Positions 1 to 6,703 of a stretch of DNA of 11,966 bases are shown one piece after another. The DNA comes from Acidobacteriota bacterium (GTDB taxonomy: Bacteria; Acidobacteriota; Vicinamibacteria; Vicinamibacterales; JAFNAJ01), in contig JAFNAJ010000130.1 of the NCBI GenBank assembly GCA_017860085.1, forward strand, positions 1-11,966. The letters run 5' to 3'. Numbering within the stretch: position 1 is the first letter of the stretch; each line of letters opens with the position of its first letter. The translations under genes and the position numbers were made by a program. The notes under the pieces were generated by a model. The model was not told the origin of the DNA. It did no database searches and worked only from the letters and a program-made list of their open reading frames with translations.

Positions 1-1346
1 CCGAGGACCGCCCGGGCCGACTCGCGGCCGCCGAGCAGCACCTGCTCGCGCTGAAAGACGCGCACGGCGAGCAGGATGGACAGCACCGCGAACACGGTCG
101 AGGAGAGGAGCGCAAGAAAAACCAGTTCCAGCGGAGCCTCGGAAATGAGGAGTCCCTTGAGCAGCAGGGCGATGTTGACGACGGGAACGAAGGCGGTCCA
201 CGCGTTCAGTTCGACGCCGGGCAGCATCGTGGCACCGGCCGGCAGCACGAGCAGCATGTACACCGGCGTCAGGAAGTTCTGCCCATCCTTGAAATCACGG
301 GCGAAGACGGCCACGGCGAGAAACAGTGCAGTCGTGGTCAGCGTGATGGGCACGAGCATCACCACCGCGAGGAGGATGGTGCCCGTCTCGAGACGAATCT
401 GGCCGCCGGGCAGGATGCGGGCGACGGTGGTCGCCAGGCTGGCCAGGTTGGCGAGCGCGGTCACCAGCGAGATCACCCAGACCGCCAGGAACTTGCCCGC
501 CACGATTTCCTGGGGACCGATCGGCGCGCAGAGCAGCGTCTGCATCGTGCCGCGTTCCTTCTCCCCCGCTGTCATGTCCACGGCAGGATAGAACCCGCCG
601 AACACCGAAAGCGAGATGAGCAGGAATGGCAGGAACATGCCGAGCATGAAGCCGGCCTGCCGGGCCGGTGGGGACACGTCGCGCGCCCGTACGTCGACCC
701 CCGAAGAGAAACCCTGGGGCAGTTGCCTGGTTGCTTCGCGCTCGCGGAGCAGTTCGGTTCGAAACGTCGAGAGAGCATCGACGAGTCGCTGGCGGGCCAG
801 TCGGGAATCGTCTCGTACCGAGTCGAAGTAGAGCGAGACGGTGCCCTCACCATCCCGGGTCACGGCGTCGGCCAGCCCCGGCCACGCGACCAGGACGGCA
901 TCGGCCCTTCGGTTCGTCACGAGGGCGCGCGCGTCGTCCAGCACGGGATTGGGCGCTTCGCGCTCCTCGACGCCTGAGTCGCCTCGTCCCCCGCGGGGTC
1001 GCTGCGGCCTCGGCACCGGGGTCGACTGCGCAGGCGCGAGCGAGCCGGTCTCCATCCCGTGTCGCACGGTGTCGGTCATCCCGAGCCCGTCCCTCAGATC
1101 CACGGAGGTGCCGGACGAGAGCGCCGTGCGAAGGCGGCCCGGCAACTCGCCCCACACGGCCACCACTGACCGACGCGCTTCCGACGCTTCGCTCTGTGCT
1201 TCCTGGAGCCGCGACAGGCCGATGATCATCAGCGGGTAGAGCAGCACCGGCAGGCCGATCATCAGCAGGAGCGTCCGTCGGTCACGCACGGTCTCCCGCA
1301 GCTCTTTGACGAGGATGGTCCAGACGGGCGCGGGTCGGATGGTCAT
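1..1346 (-). CDS. ABC-2 type transporter permease, NatB-like (3' end outside window)
   Basis: This is the integral-membrane subunit of an ABC exporter of the NatB/ABC-2 class, paired with the ATPase just upstream. It reads open from the ATG at 1346 to the window edge, giving 448 complete codons with no stop. The order is a cytoplasmic N-terminus, a membrane segment near residues 26-46, then a large extracytoplasmic region of about 180 residues. A second membrane block starts near 231. The ABC-2 coupling motif GEKERGT lies at 261-267, followed by LLCAPIGPQEIVAGKF. Further hydrophobic segments lie near 285-305, 322-348, 360-375, 383-400 and 407-427. The extracytoplasmic region has a Pro/Arg/Gly-rich stretch at about 108-133. 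The start codon overlaps the ATPase stop (ATGA), indicating translational coupling. NatB proteins are known for Na+ export, but the substrate here cannot be told. The last visible residues, FQREQVLLGG at 431-440, resemble the junction in permease-CPBP protease fusions, so more protein probably lies outside. Confidence 0.88.
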   Translation of the reverse strand, partial: MTIRPAPVWTILVKELRETVRDRRTLLLMIGLPVLLYPLMIIGLSRLQEAQSEASEARRSVVAVWGELPGRLRTALSSGTSVDLRDGLGMTDTVRHGMETGSLAPAQSTPVPRPQRPRGGRGDSGVEEREAPNPVLDDARALVTNRRADAVLVAWPGLADAVTRDGEGTVSLYFDSVRDDSRLARQRLVDALSTFRTELLREREATRQLPQGFSSGVDVRARDVSPPARQAGFMLGMFLPFLLISLSVFGGFYPAVDMTAGEKERGTMQTLLCAPIGPQEIVAGKFLAVWVISLVTALANLASLATTVARILPGGQIRLETGTILLAVVMLVPITLTTTALFLAVAVFARDFKDGQNFLTPVYMLLVLPAGATMLPGVELNAWTAFVPVVNIALLLKGLLISEAPLELVFLALLSSTVFAVLSILLAVRVFQREQVLLGGRESARAVL

Positions 1347-2095
1347 GATCCCTGCGTCGGACGTCCGCGTCCCACGTGGTGCAGGAAGGCGTCGGTCAGA
1401 TTCTGCTGGCCCGAGTGTGCCAGCAGCTCATCGAGGGTCCCCGCGTCGAAGAGCGCCCCCCGATGGATGAGGAGGATGCGATCGCACAGGTACTCGGCTT
1501 CGCTCATGATGTGCGTCGAGAAGAGCACCGCCTTGCCCGCGGCCCGCTCGCGCTGGATGGTGTCGACGATGAACTGGCCGCTGATGACGTCGAGCGCCGT
1601 CGTGGGCTCGTCGAGGATGAGCAGGTCGGGCTCGTGCAGGAAGGCTCGCGCGATGTTCGCCCGCTGTTTCTGACCAGCCGACAGGGTTCCGCACGGACGC
1701 GAGGCGAACTCGGTCATCTCGAGCTGCTCGGTGAGCGTGTCGATGCGACGCTCGAGCGGCGACCCGCCGAGGCCGTAGAGTTCGCCGAAGTACCGCAGCA
1801 CCTCGCGGGGCGTGAGCCGGTTGTAGAGCTGGGTGTCGCCCGACAGGAACCCCAGGCGACGCTTCGCCTCGAGGGGCCTGCGGTGGAGGTCGAGACCACT
1901 GATGCTGACGCGCCCGGCGTCGGGCGTGAGGATGCCCGCGAGCATGCGGAGCGTTGTCGTCTTGCCGGCTCCGTTCGGCCCGAGCAGGCCGACGATCTCG
2001 CCTGCGCGCACGCGAAAGCTCACATGGTCGACGGCCCGCACGCCGGGGAAGTTCTTGACGAGCCCTTCGGCAACCAGCGTATCGACCGTGGCCAT
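1343..2095 (-). CDS. ABC transporter ATP-binding protein, NatA-like
   Basis: This is the cytoplasmic ATPase that powers the NatB-like permease encoded immediately downstream. The 250-residue product is a complete single nucleotide-binding domain. Walker A is GPNGAGKTT at 39-47, the ABC signature LSAGQ is at 138-142, Walker B DLLILDEP is at 157-164, and the switch histidine is H195 in STHIM. I chose the ATG at 2095 because the protein then begins MATVDTLVAEGLVKNF, as NatA homologues do. The same frame stays open to 2605, but that would overlap the signal peptide and N-terminus of the divergent peptidase gene and has no ABC homology. The Shine-Dalgarno match before 2095 is weak (GGA about 12 nt upstream). 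The stop overlaps the permease start by ATGA, so the two are one operon. A candidate -10 box lies about 60 nt upstream in the divergent gap. Confidence 0.93.
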   Translation of the reverse strand: MATVDTLVAEGLVKNFPGVRAVDHVSFRVRAGEIVGLLGPNGAGKTTTLRMLAGILTPDAGRVSISGLDLHRRPLEAKRRLGFLSGDTQLYNRLTPREVLRYFGELYGLGGSPLERRIDTLTEQLEMTEFASRPCGTLSAGQKQRANIARAFLHEPDLLILDEPTTALDVISGQFIVDTIQRERAAGKAVLFSTHIMSEAEYLCDRILLIHRGALFDAGTLDELLAHSGQQNLTDAFLHHVGRGRPTQGS

Positions 2096-2152
2096 GAGTC
2101 GCGTCCGTTCGTCGACTGAAGGTCGGCCCGCACGAGTCCGGCCCGCAGGAAC

Positions 2153-2160
2153 AGTATACT
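2153..2160. promoter_or_regulatory. Candidate shared -10 element in divergent gap
   Basis: The 105-bp gap between the ABC operon (start 2095, minus) and the peptidase gene (start 2201, plus) contains AGTATACT. It is a perfect palindrome and the most AT-rich patch in the gap. It reads TATACT on both strands (2155-2160 plus; 2158-2153 minus), five of six matches to the sigma-70 -10 consensus. Start sites about 7 nt downstream would give leaders of roughly 35 nt to the peptidase and 50 nt to the ATPase. No convincing -35 hexamer is visible at 16-18 bp on either strand, so this is a suggestion only. Confidence 0.4.
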
Positions 2161-2186
2161 GGCCGCGCTCTTGTCGACGGCCTTCC

Positions 2187-2194
2187 GAGAGGAG
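2187..2194 (+). promoter_or_regulatory. Shine-Dalgarno site fixing the peptidase start at 2201
   Basis: GAGAGGAG ends 6 nt before the ATG at 2201 and is an excellent ribosome-binding site. It selects that ATG over the in-frame TTG at 2171, which would put ten charged and polar residues before the signal peptide and has no comparable site. Confidence 0.8.
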
Positions 2195-2200
2195 ACGAGG

Positions 2201-4831
2201 ATGACGCTCGGTTTCGTGCTCGCTGTGACGTTGCAGGCTGCCCAGCCGGCGGCTGTTCCCGACCTCGCACCTGGCGCGCGCTACGACCCGAACATTCCGA
2301 CCCTGCAGCAGGTGGTGGGGCACGATTTCGGTCTGGAGATCACGCCGCCCGAGCAGATCGTGATCTACCTCAAGGCCCTCGCGGCCGCGGCGCCCGAACG
2401 GACGCGCCTCGTCGAGTACGCGCGGACGTGGGAAGGCCGGCCCCTCCACGTGCTCGCGATTGGATCGGCCGCACGGCTGAGCGCTCTCGATGAACTCAAA
2501 GCCGACCTCGTGCGCGTCGCCAACCCTCGCGGGCTCTCGGCGGCCGAGGCCGACCGCCTGGTGGGCCAACTGCCCGTCGTCGTGTGGCTGATGCACGCCG
2601 TGCACGGCAACGAGATCTCATCGTCCGATGCCGCGATGGCCGAGGCCTACCACCTGCTGGCCGCCCAGGGCGATCCCGCGGTGGACGCGATACTCGCCAA
2701 CGCGATCGTGTTGATCGATCCGCTCCAGAACCCCGATGGGCGGGCACGCTTCATCTCCCAGACCCGGCTCGGTCGGGCCGCGGTGCCCGACCCGGAGCCG
2801 GCGGCAGCCGAGCACGACGAGCCCTGGCCTGGCGGCCGGTCGAATCACTACCTGTTCGACATGAACCGTGACTGGTTCGCGCAGTCGCAGCCCGAGACCG
2901 TGGGGCGCACGCGGTTCTACCTCGAGTGGTTCCCGCATGTCGTGGTCGACCTCCACGAAATGGGCGGCGACTCGACGTACTACTTCGCGCCGCCGGCCGA
3001 TCCGCTCAACCCCTTCATCTCGCAGCCGCAGCTCGGGTGGTTCCAGACCTTCGGGCGTGAGAATGCTCGGCGGTTCGACGAGCGCGGGTTCGCGCACTTC
3101 AGTCGCGAGGTGTTCGACTCGTTCTACCCGGGATACGGGGAATCGTGGCCGATCTTCCAGGGCGCCATCGGCATGACGTACGAGCAGGCCTCGACGCGCG
3201 GGCTCGTCTGGCGACGAGACGACGAGACGGTGCTCACCTACCGGGACGCCGTCGTGCACCACTTCACGGCCGCGATCACAACGGCGCACACCGCGGCCAT
3301 GAACCGCGAGCGCCTGCTCCGCGACTTCCTGGAGTACCGCCGCAGCGCCGTGGCCGAGGGTGAGCGAGGAGCCGTCCGCGAGTACCTGCTGCCACCCGGA
3401 CACGATCCGTCCCGGTCGGCCCGTCTTGCGGGCCTCCTCGTGGCGCAGGGCATCGAGGTCAGGCGCGCTGAAGAGCCAGTGACGCTCGGGTCGCAGACGC
3501 TTCCCGCGGGGACATTCGTCGTGTCGACCGCGCAGCCATCGGGTCGCCTCCTGCGCAACCTGATGGACCCGCATGTGCCGCAGCCCGAGGCCTTCGTCAA
3601 GGAGCAGGACCGACGGCGGAAGCAGCGCCGGCCCGACCAGATCTACGACGTGACGGCGTGGAGCCTGCCCCTGGTGTTCGATGTCGACATGGTGACCAGC
3701 GACCGGCCCGTGACGGTGCGTACCTCACCGGTGACCCCACCATCGGCCGTGGCGGGTGCGGCCTTGCCCGCGGCGCGTGTGGGCTATCTCCTGCCGTGGG
3801 GCAGCGGGACGGTTTCGGCCGTCGTCGAGGCGCTCCAGCATGGGCTGCGCGTGCGGACGGCGGGCCGGCCGTTTACCCTCGGTGGCCGGAAGTACAACGC
3901 CGGGACCGCGCTCGTCCGCACTTCGGAGAACGGACCGGAACTGCCCACGACGCTGGGCGCGATCACCGGGCGACACGGTGTGGAGGCCGTCCCGATCGAC
4001 AGCGCCTTCGTCGAAGACGGAATGTCGCTCGGCAGCAACGACGTGGCGGTGCTGAAGGCCCCGCGCGTGCTCCTTGCCTGGGACGCGCCGACCTCGAGCC
4101 TCTCGGCCGGCTGGGCTCGCTACGTGCTCGAGCGCCGTTTCGGGCAGCGTGTGACGGCCGTCCGCGTCGGCTCGTTCGGGCGCGTGGACCTCACCCGATA
4201 TGACGTCATCGTGCTGCCAGCCGGAAACTACGGCAACGCGTTGACGGGTGATGCCCTGCGCCGGGTGAAGGACTGGGTCGCGGCCGGAGGGACGCTCGTG
4301 ACGCTCGGTGAGGCCTCGCGATGGGCCGCTCGCGAGAACGTGGCCCTGATCGACACCCGCACCGAGTTGCGCGGCGGCAAGCCAGAGTCGGAGCCATCAG
4401 ACAAGGACGCGAAGAAGGCCGACGCGCCACCTTCGCCGTTCGACTACGAGAAAGCCGTACTGCCGGAGCGTGAACGTCCCGAGAATACGCCGGGTGCCCT
4501 GCTGCGGGTCGTGCTCGATCTCGAACACTGGCTGTCGGCTGGCACCGACGGCGAGATCCAGGCTCTTGTCGAGGGGCAGCGTGTCGTGACGCCCATCAGG
4601 CTCGACAAGGGACGCAATGTGGGCGTCTATGCCGGTCGCGACCGGCTCGTGGTAGGCGGGCTGGTCTGGGAAGAGGCCCGCGAGCAGCTCGCGCAGAAGA
4701 GCTACCTCGTGCACCAGCCCTCGGGACGGGGGCACGTGATCGCCTTCGCTGAAGACCCGAACTACCGGGCGTTCACCGAGGCCACGGAGTTGCTGTTCAT
4801 CAACGCCGTGCTGCTGGGCCCTGCTCGCTAG
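2201..4831 (+). CDS. Secreted M14-family zinc metallopeptidase with C-terminal amidotransferase-like domain
   Basis: This is a predicted exported zinc carboxypeptidase of family M14, about 876 residues. A short hydrophobic leader (residues 3-11) precedes AQPAAVP, with cleavage likely near 14. The M14 site is complete: H135-G-N-E138 (HxxE zinc ligands), NRDW at 222-225 (substrate-carboxylate binding), H252 in DLHEMGG (third zinc ligand), and E328 in GMTYEQAS (catalytic glutamate). The middle region, about 370-600, is less recognisable. Residues about 620-720 look like a class I amidotransferase-like or ThuA-like fold (RVLLAWDAP, then VIVLPAGNYG at 669-678). A charged low-complexity linker follows near 727-745, then a final beta-rich segment. 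The start is set by a strong ribosome-binding site. Long M14 proteins of this layout are common in Acidobacteriota and Gemmatimonadota; their substrates are mostly unknown, with peptide scavenging likely. It is a single gene, divergent from the ABC operon and convergent with the c-di-GMP operon. Only 66 bp separate the facing stops, and I see no T-tract terminator there. Confidence 0.9.
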   Translation: MTLGFVLAVTLQAAQPAAVPDLAPGARYDPNIPTLQQVVGHDFGLEITPPEQIVIYLKALAAAAPERTRLVEYARTWEGRPLHVLAIGSAARLSALDELKADLVRVANPRGLSAAEADRLVGQLPVVVWLMHAVHGNEISSSDAAMAEAYHLLAAQGDPAVDAILANAIVLIDPLQNPDGRARFISQTRLGRAAVPDPEPAAAEHDEPWPGGRSNHYLFDMNRDWFAQSQPETVGRTRFYLEWFPHVVVDLHEMGGDSTYYFAPPADPLNPFISQPQLGWFQTFGRENARRFDERGFAHFSREVFDSFYPGYGESWPIFQGAIGMTYEQASTRGLVWRRDDETVLTYRDAVVHHFTAAITTAHTAAMNRERLLRDFLEYRRSAVAEGERGAVREYLLPPGHDPSRSARLAGLLVAQGIEVRRAEEPVTLGSQTLPAGTFVVSTAQPSGRLLRNLMDPHVPQPEAFVKEQDRRRKQRRPDQIYDVTAWSLPLVFDVDMVTSDRPVTVRTSPVTPPSAVAGAALPAARVGYLLPWGSGTVSAVVEALQHGLRVRTAGRPFTLGGRKYNAGTALVRTSENGPELPTTLGAITGRHGVEAVPIDSAFVEDGMSLGSNDVAVLKAPRVLLAWDAPTSSLSAGWARYVLERRFGQRVTAVRVGSFGRVDLTRYDVIVLPAGNYGNALTGDALRRVKDWVAAGGTLVTLGEASRWAARENVALIDTRTELRGGKPESEPSDKDAKKADAPPSPFDYEKAVLPERERPENTPGALLRVVLDLEHWLSAGTDGEIQALVEGQRVVTPIRLDKGRNVGVYAGRDRLVVGGLVWEEAREQLAQKSYLVHQPSGRGHVIAFAEDPNYRAFTEATELLFINAVLLGPAR

Positions 4832-4897
4832 CCCCGGTCGCCCCGGCGTCGGACCGTGGTTGCCGGCCAGGCTGAACGAGCGCAGCAGGCATGTTGG

Positions 4898-6703
4898 TCA
4901 CGCGGCGCCAGCAGCGCTGCGCTCGTCGGATGACGTGATCGACACGGCTCGCCGCGAGCCGTGCTTCCTGGCGTACATGCGCGCATCGGCGGCGGCGAGC
5001 AACGACTCGTACGTGTCGCCGTCACTCGGGAAGACCGCGGCGCCCACGCTGGCCGTTACCGACAGCCGCCGCCCCCTGCCGACCTCGACCGACACCGATC
5101 GCACCGTCTGCTCGAGTTGGTGGCGGCGGTCCTCGGCCTCGGCCAGGCCGCATTCTGGCAGCATGATCAGGAACTCGTCACCCGCATAGCGCGCGCACAC
5201 GTCATACGGGCGGACAGAGGCCGACAGCGCCCGCGCGACCTCGCACAGCACCTGGTCGCCCGCCCAGTGTCCGGCCGAGTCGTTCACCTTCTTGAAGTCG
5301 TCGAGATCCATGACGAGCAGGGCCAGCTCGGACCCCTGCCGCGACGCTCTTGCCAGCTCCTGCGTCAGGTGCATCAGCAGGAACCGCGTGTTTGGCAGCC
5401 CGGTGAGCGGATCGGTGAGCGCGTCCTCGCGCGCCTGGTCGAAGTGCCGCGCGTTCTGGACGACGACGGCCGCGTGCGAGGCCACGTGTTCCATGACGCG
5501 CCGGTGATCCTCGCCGTAGAAATCCGGTTCGTGGTGGAACAGCACGAGCGTCCCGACGAGCACCTCGTCGACGACGAGCGGCGTGGCCAGCATGGACCGC
5601 AGGCTGGATCGGGACGGGACCGACGAGATCCCCGACGCCGCGAAGCCCGCCTGCGGGTCGCCGTTGACGAGCGTCATCCGCATGGCGACGGCCTCACCGA
5701 TGGGGCCGACGCCCGGCGTGATGACCAGCCCCCGCACGATGTCTGCGTCGATGCCGCAGACGAACGAGCACACCAAGCGGTCGTCACTCGTTGGGACGAA
5801 CAGCGCGCAGGAGGCGTGCGGGATGAGGCCTACCAGTCCCGTCGCCAGGAGGTGCCCCGTCTCGGTGACGCCGAGCCCTCGGCTGATGGTTCTCGACAGC
5901 TCGTACAACGCCACGCTTTCCCGGTGCGCGTACGCGATGGCCTGCAGGGCGCGCCCAGCGTTCACAGGCCGTGGCACGAGCGGTTCGCTCAGCGGCTCGC
6001 GTGCCTCGCTGCCCTCCAGGGTCGGCAGCAGTTCGATGTAGGCATCGACCACCGCTGGGTCGAGCGACTTGCCGGCCTCGTATCGCAGGATCTCGAGTGC
6101 CGACTCTCGATCCACGGGACCTCGATACGGCCGCCGTCTCGTCAGCGAGTCGAAGCAGTCGACGACGGCGAGGACGCGCGCTCCGAGGGGGATCCCATCG
6201 CCCCGCAGGCCGGATGGGTATCCGCGACCGTCCCACCGCTCGTGGTGGCACAGGATGAGTGGGGCAACGGGATAGGGGAAGGGTACGGCCTCGATGATCT
6301 CCGCGCCGAGCCGGGGGTGAACGCGCACACGGTCGAACTCCTCCGCCGTGAGCGGACCGGGCTTGGCCAGGATGTGGGCGGGCACCCCCAGCTTGCCGAT
6401 GTCGTGGAGCACCGCCGCCGACTTCACGGCCTCGATCTCGCTCAGCGACAGGCCCACGTGGCGGGCAAGCGCCTCGGCGTGCAGCCGGACACGTCTCACG
6501 TGATCGTCAGCCGGTTCGTCGTAGGCGTCGATGGCCTTGGCCAGGGCCTCGATGGTCGCCTCGTGCACCTGTGTGATGTCGCGCGCGCGACCCTGCTCTG
6601 GACAGGTCGTGCAGGCATCCGGGCCATGGGGCTGGCGAACGAGACGAGAGCGGCCCAGCAGCATAGACGCCTGCCGCCACCAGTGCATTCCAGGAACCGT
6701 CAC
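4898..6703 (-). CDS. Soluble HD-GYP / GAF / GGDEF bifunctional cyclic-di-GMP enzyme
   Basis: This cytoplasmic c-di-GMP turnover protein (601 residues) carries both a phosphodiesterase and a diguanylate cyclase. It has no membrane segments. After a 40-residue head with C31-x-x-C34, the HD-GYP domain spans about 43-225: H68, H100-D101 in HDIGK, H129, HHERWDGRGYP at 153-163, and IPLGARVLAVVDCFDSLT. A GAF domain covers about 262-418. The GGDEF domain, about 427-585, has DALTDPLTGLPNTR, MDLDDFKKVND and NDSAGHWAGD. Its signature is AGDEF at 507-511. RPYD at 498-501 sits exactly where the RxxD inhibitory site belongs. AGDEF variants are known active cyclases, so both activities are plausible. I chose GTG at 6703: it overlaps the upstream stop as GTGA and has GGAG 9 nt before it. 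GTG at 6718 lacks such a site, and ATG at 6688 is a further option. It is translationally coupled to the upstream paralogue. Confidence 0.92.
   Translation of the reverse strand: MTVPGMHWWRQASMLLGRSRLVRQPHGPDACTTCPEQGRARDITQVHEATIEALAKAIDAYDEPADDHVRRVRLHAEALARHVGLSLSEIEAVKSAAVLHDIGKLGVPAHILAKPGPLTAEEFDRVRVHPRLGAEIIEAVPFPYPVAPLILCHHERWDGRGYPSGLRGDGIPLGARVLAVVDCFDSLTRRRPYRGPVDRESALEILRYEAGKSLDPAVVDAYIELLPTLEGSEAREPLSEPLVPRPVNAGRALQAIAYAHRESVALYELSRTISRGLGVTETGHLLATGLVGLIPHASCALFVPTSDDRLVCSFVCGIDADIVRGLVITPGVGPIGEAVAMRMTLVNGDPQAGFAASGISSVPSRSSLRSMLATPLVVDEVLVGTLVLFHHEPDFYGEDHRRVMEHVASHAAVVVQNARHFDQAREDALTDPLTGLPNTRFLLMHLTQELARASRQGSELALLVMDLDDFKKVNDSAGHWAGDQVLCEVARALSASVRPYDVCARYAGDEFLIMLPECGLAEAEDRRHQLEQTVRSVSVEVGRGRRLSVTASVGAAVFPSDGDTYESLLAAADARMYARKHGSRRAVSITSSDERSAAGAA
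4943..4963. repeat. Perfect 9-bp inverted repeat with 3-nt loop
   Basis: CACGGCTCG and CGAGCCGTG flank a CCG loop. The repeat lies inside the last 25 codons of the GGDEF protein gene, encoding HGSRRAV on the minus strand. It is also about 110 nt past the peptidase stop on the plus strand. There is no T-tract on either side, so it is not a classical intrinsic terminator. It could be an RNA-stabilising hairpin, a rho-independent-like pause, or chance in GC-rich coding DNA. Confidence 0.45.

Noticed and set aside
1376..2119. 247-codon open frame on the plus strand across the ABC ATPase gene
   Set aside because: The minus strand has Walker A, signature, Walker B and switch histidine in order; the plus frame has nothing recognisable.
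2096..2605. N-terminal extension of the ABC ATPase up to 2605
   Set aside because: It has no ABC homology, overlaps the peptidase start and its ribosome-binding site, and NatA proteins begin at the position corresponding to 2095.
2618..3574. 318-codon open frame on the minus strand inside the peptidase gene
   Set aside because: The plus strand carries all M14 catalytic residues here; the minus frame is compositional shadow.
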